Assembly: GCA_900772695.1 (NCBI GenBank)
Contig: CAAGRO010000234.1
Span: 1-6,086 of the forward strand
Direction of reading: 5' to 3'
Source of the DNA: an uncultured Oribacterium sp.
GTDB lineage: Bacteria; Bacillota; Clostridia; Lachnospirales; Lachnospiraceae
Length of the DNA: 6,086 nucleotides
The translations under genes and the position numbers were made by a program. The notes under the pieces are model-generated. The model saw only the letters and a program-made list of their open reading frames with translations, was not told the DNA's origin and did no database searches. Positions 5,865-6,086 of the stretch are shown piece by piece. Position 1 is the stretch's first letter. Each line of letters starts with the position of its first letter.

Positions 5865-6086
5865 GGAGCCAGGAGCGTCGGCAGAAGAAACCATACGTAG
5901 AGACCGTGAAGAATCAAAATCCCACCCATTAGAAGTACTTAGTATTTTCCCTGGACCCTCTAGCAACGCTGAGTTTTCACCAAGAAAACTCAGCGATTGC
6001 AGAGGGCTTAGTACTTCTTATGGGTGGGATTTTAGAGTCTTCCGGTCTCGGAGTACTGTGTTTCTGCTGCCGCCGCTCCTGGCTCC
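5865..6086. repeat. Long imperfect inverted repeat (~222 bp), possible MITE-like element or structured RNA
   Basis: The whole stretch folds back on itself. From outside in: 5865-5877 pairs with 6074-6086 (13 bp, GGAGCCAGGAGCG on the left); 5879-5884 with 6067-6072; 5886-5891 with 6060-6065; an internal loop; GAGACC (5900-5905) with 6044-6049; GAAGA (5908-5912) with 6038-6042; 5916-5929 with 6020-6033 (14 bp); AGAAGTACT (5931-5939) with 6010-6018; CCCTCT (5956-5961) with 6001-6006; GCAA (5963-5966) with 5997-6000; and CGCTGAGTTTTC (5967-5978) with 5984-5995 around the loop ACCAA. A 13-nt unpaired bulge (5943-5955) lies only on the left arm. No plausible gene or T-tract is present. The outer arm is still perfectly paired at the window edge, so the element may extend further. 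A non-autonomous mobile repeat is the simplest idea; a structured RNA is the alternative. Confidence 0.8.
6049..6069 (-). repeat. Copy 2 of the 21-nt dispersed repeat, within the 3' arm of the long inverted repeat
   Basis: Read on the minus strand, these 21 bases match 2632-2652 with a single mismatch. The exact shared core is GAAACACAGTACTCCG. Part of it (6050-6059) falls in the internal loop of the long hairpin, where the left arm does not match, so the similarity is not simply forced by base pairing within this element. Confidence 0.7.

Noticed and set aside
5943..5955. Left-arm bulge as an insertion or target duplication within the hairpin
   Set aside because: The 13 bases are not flanked by a repeat that would mark an insertion, and nothing on the right arm corresponds, so only an unpaired bulge can be claimed.
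5247..5966. 239-residue minus-strand open frame running from the long inverted repeat into ppk
   Set aside because: Most of it is antisense to the ppk C2 domain, and its start lies within the paired arm of the hairpin. No ribosome binding site or family motif was seen.
5865..6086. CRISPR array, tRNA or rRNA in the terminal region
   Set aside because: There are no regularly spaced direct repeats, no cloverleaf or CCA-type end and no rRNA-like sequence. The structure is a single long fold-back.

Overview
The window looks like a GC-rich clostridial (Lachnospiraceae-like) Firmicutes chromosome. The reasons are a lipoprotein solute-binding protein with a long Ala/Thr/Ser/Glu linker, strong GGAGG-type ribosome binding sites, TTTACA repeats resembling Firmicutes PhoP boxes, and a short single-module Ppx. 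The lineage is inferred from these traits, not from a marker gene. All five genes lie on the + strand.

Layout. Positions 1-190 are the 3' end of an inner-membrane permease of a carbohydrate/glycerol-3-phosphate ABC importer (UgpE type). A 207-bp gap (191-397) is crowded with inverted repeats and holds a possible weak promoter. Then come a UgpB-like binding lipoprotein (398-1855) and, 14 bp later, a cytoplasmic glycerophosphodiester phosphodiesterase of the UgpQ type (1870-2604). A strong stem-loop (2614-2673) ends this group. A 183-bp intergenic region carries TTTACA repeats that look like a Pho box, plus a perfect TATAAT -10 hexamer. It leads into an exopolyphosphatase/GppA-family gene (ATG at 2824), which overlaps polyphosphate kinase ppk1 (3693-5816) by 52 bp. 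A canonical intrinsic terminator (5815-5843) follows. The last ~220 bp form an almost continuous imperfect inverted repeat that reaches the window edge and has no recognisable gene.

How the genes fit together. The first group imports glycerol-3-phosphate or glycerophosphodiesters and hydrolyses the diesters to glycerol-3-phosphate plus an alcohol. The second group makes polyphosphate from ATP (Ppk1) and degrades it (Ppx). Both are phosphate acquisition and storage functions, and the candidate Pho box in front of ppx-ppk fits a phosphate-starvation locus. No importer ATPase gene is visible; it may lie outside or be shared.

The least explained material is non-coding: the long terminal hairpin, a 21-nt stretch it shares (one mismatch, opposite orientation) with the hairpin after ugpQ, and the series of palindromes before ugpB.
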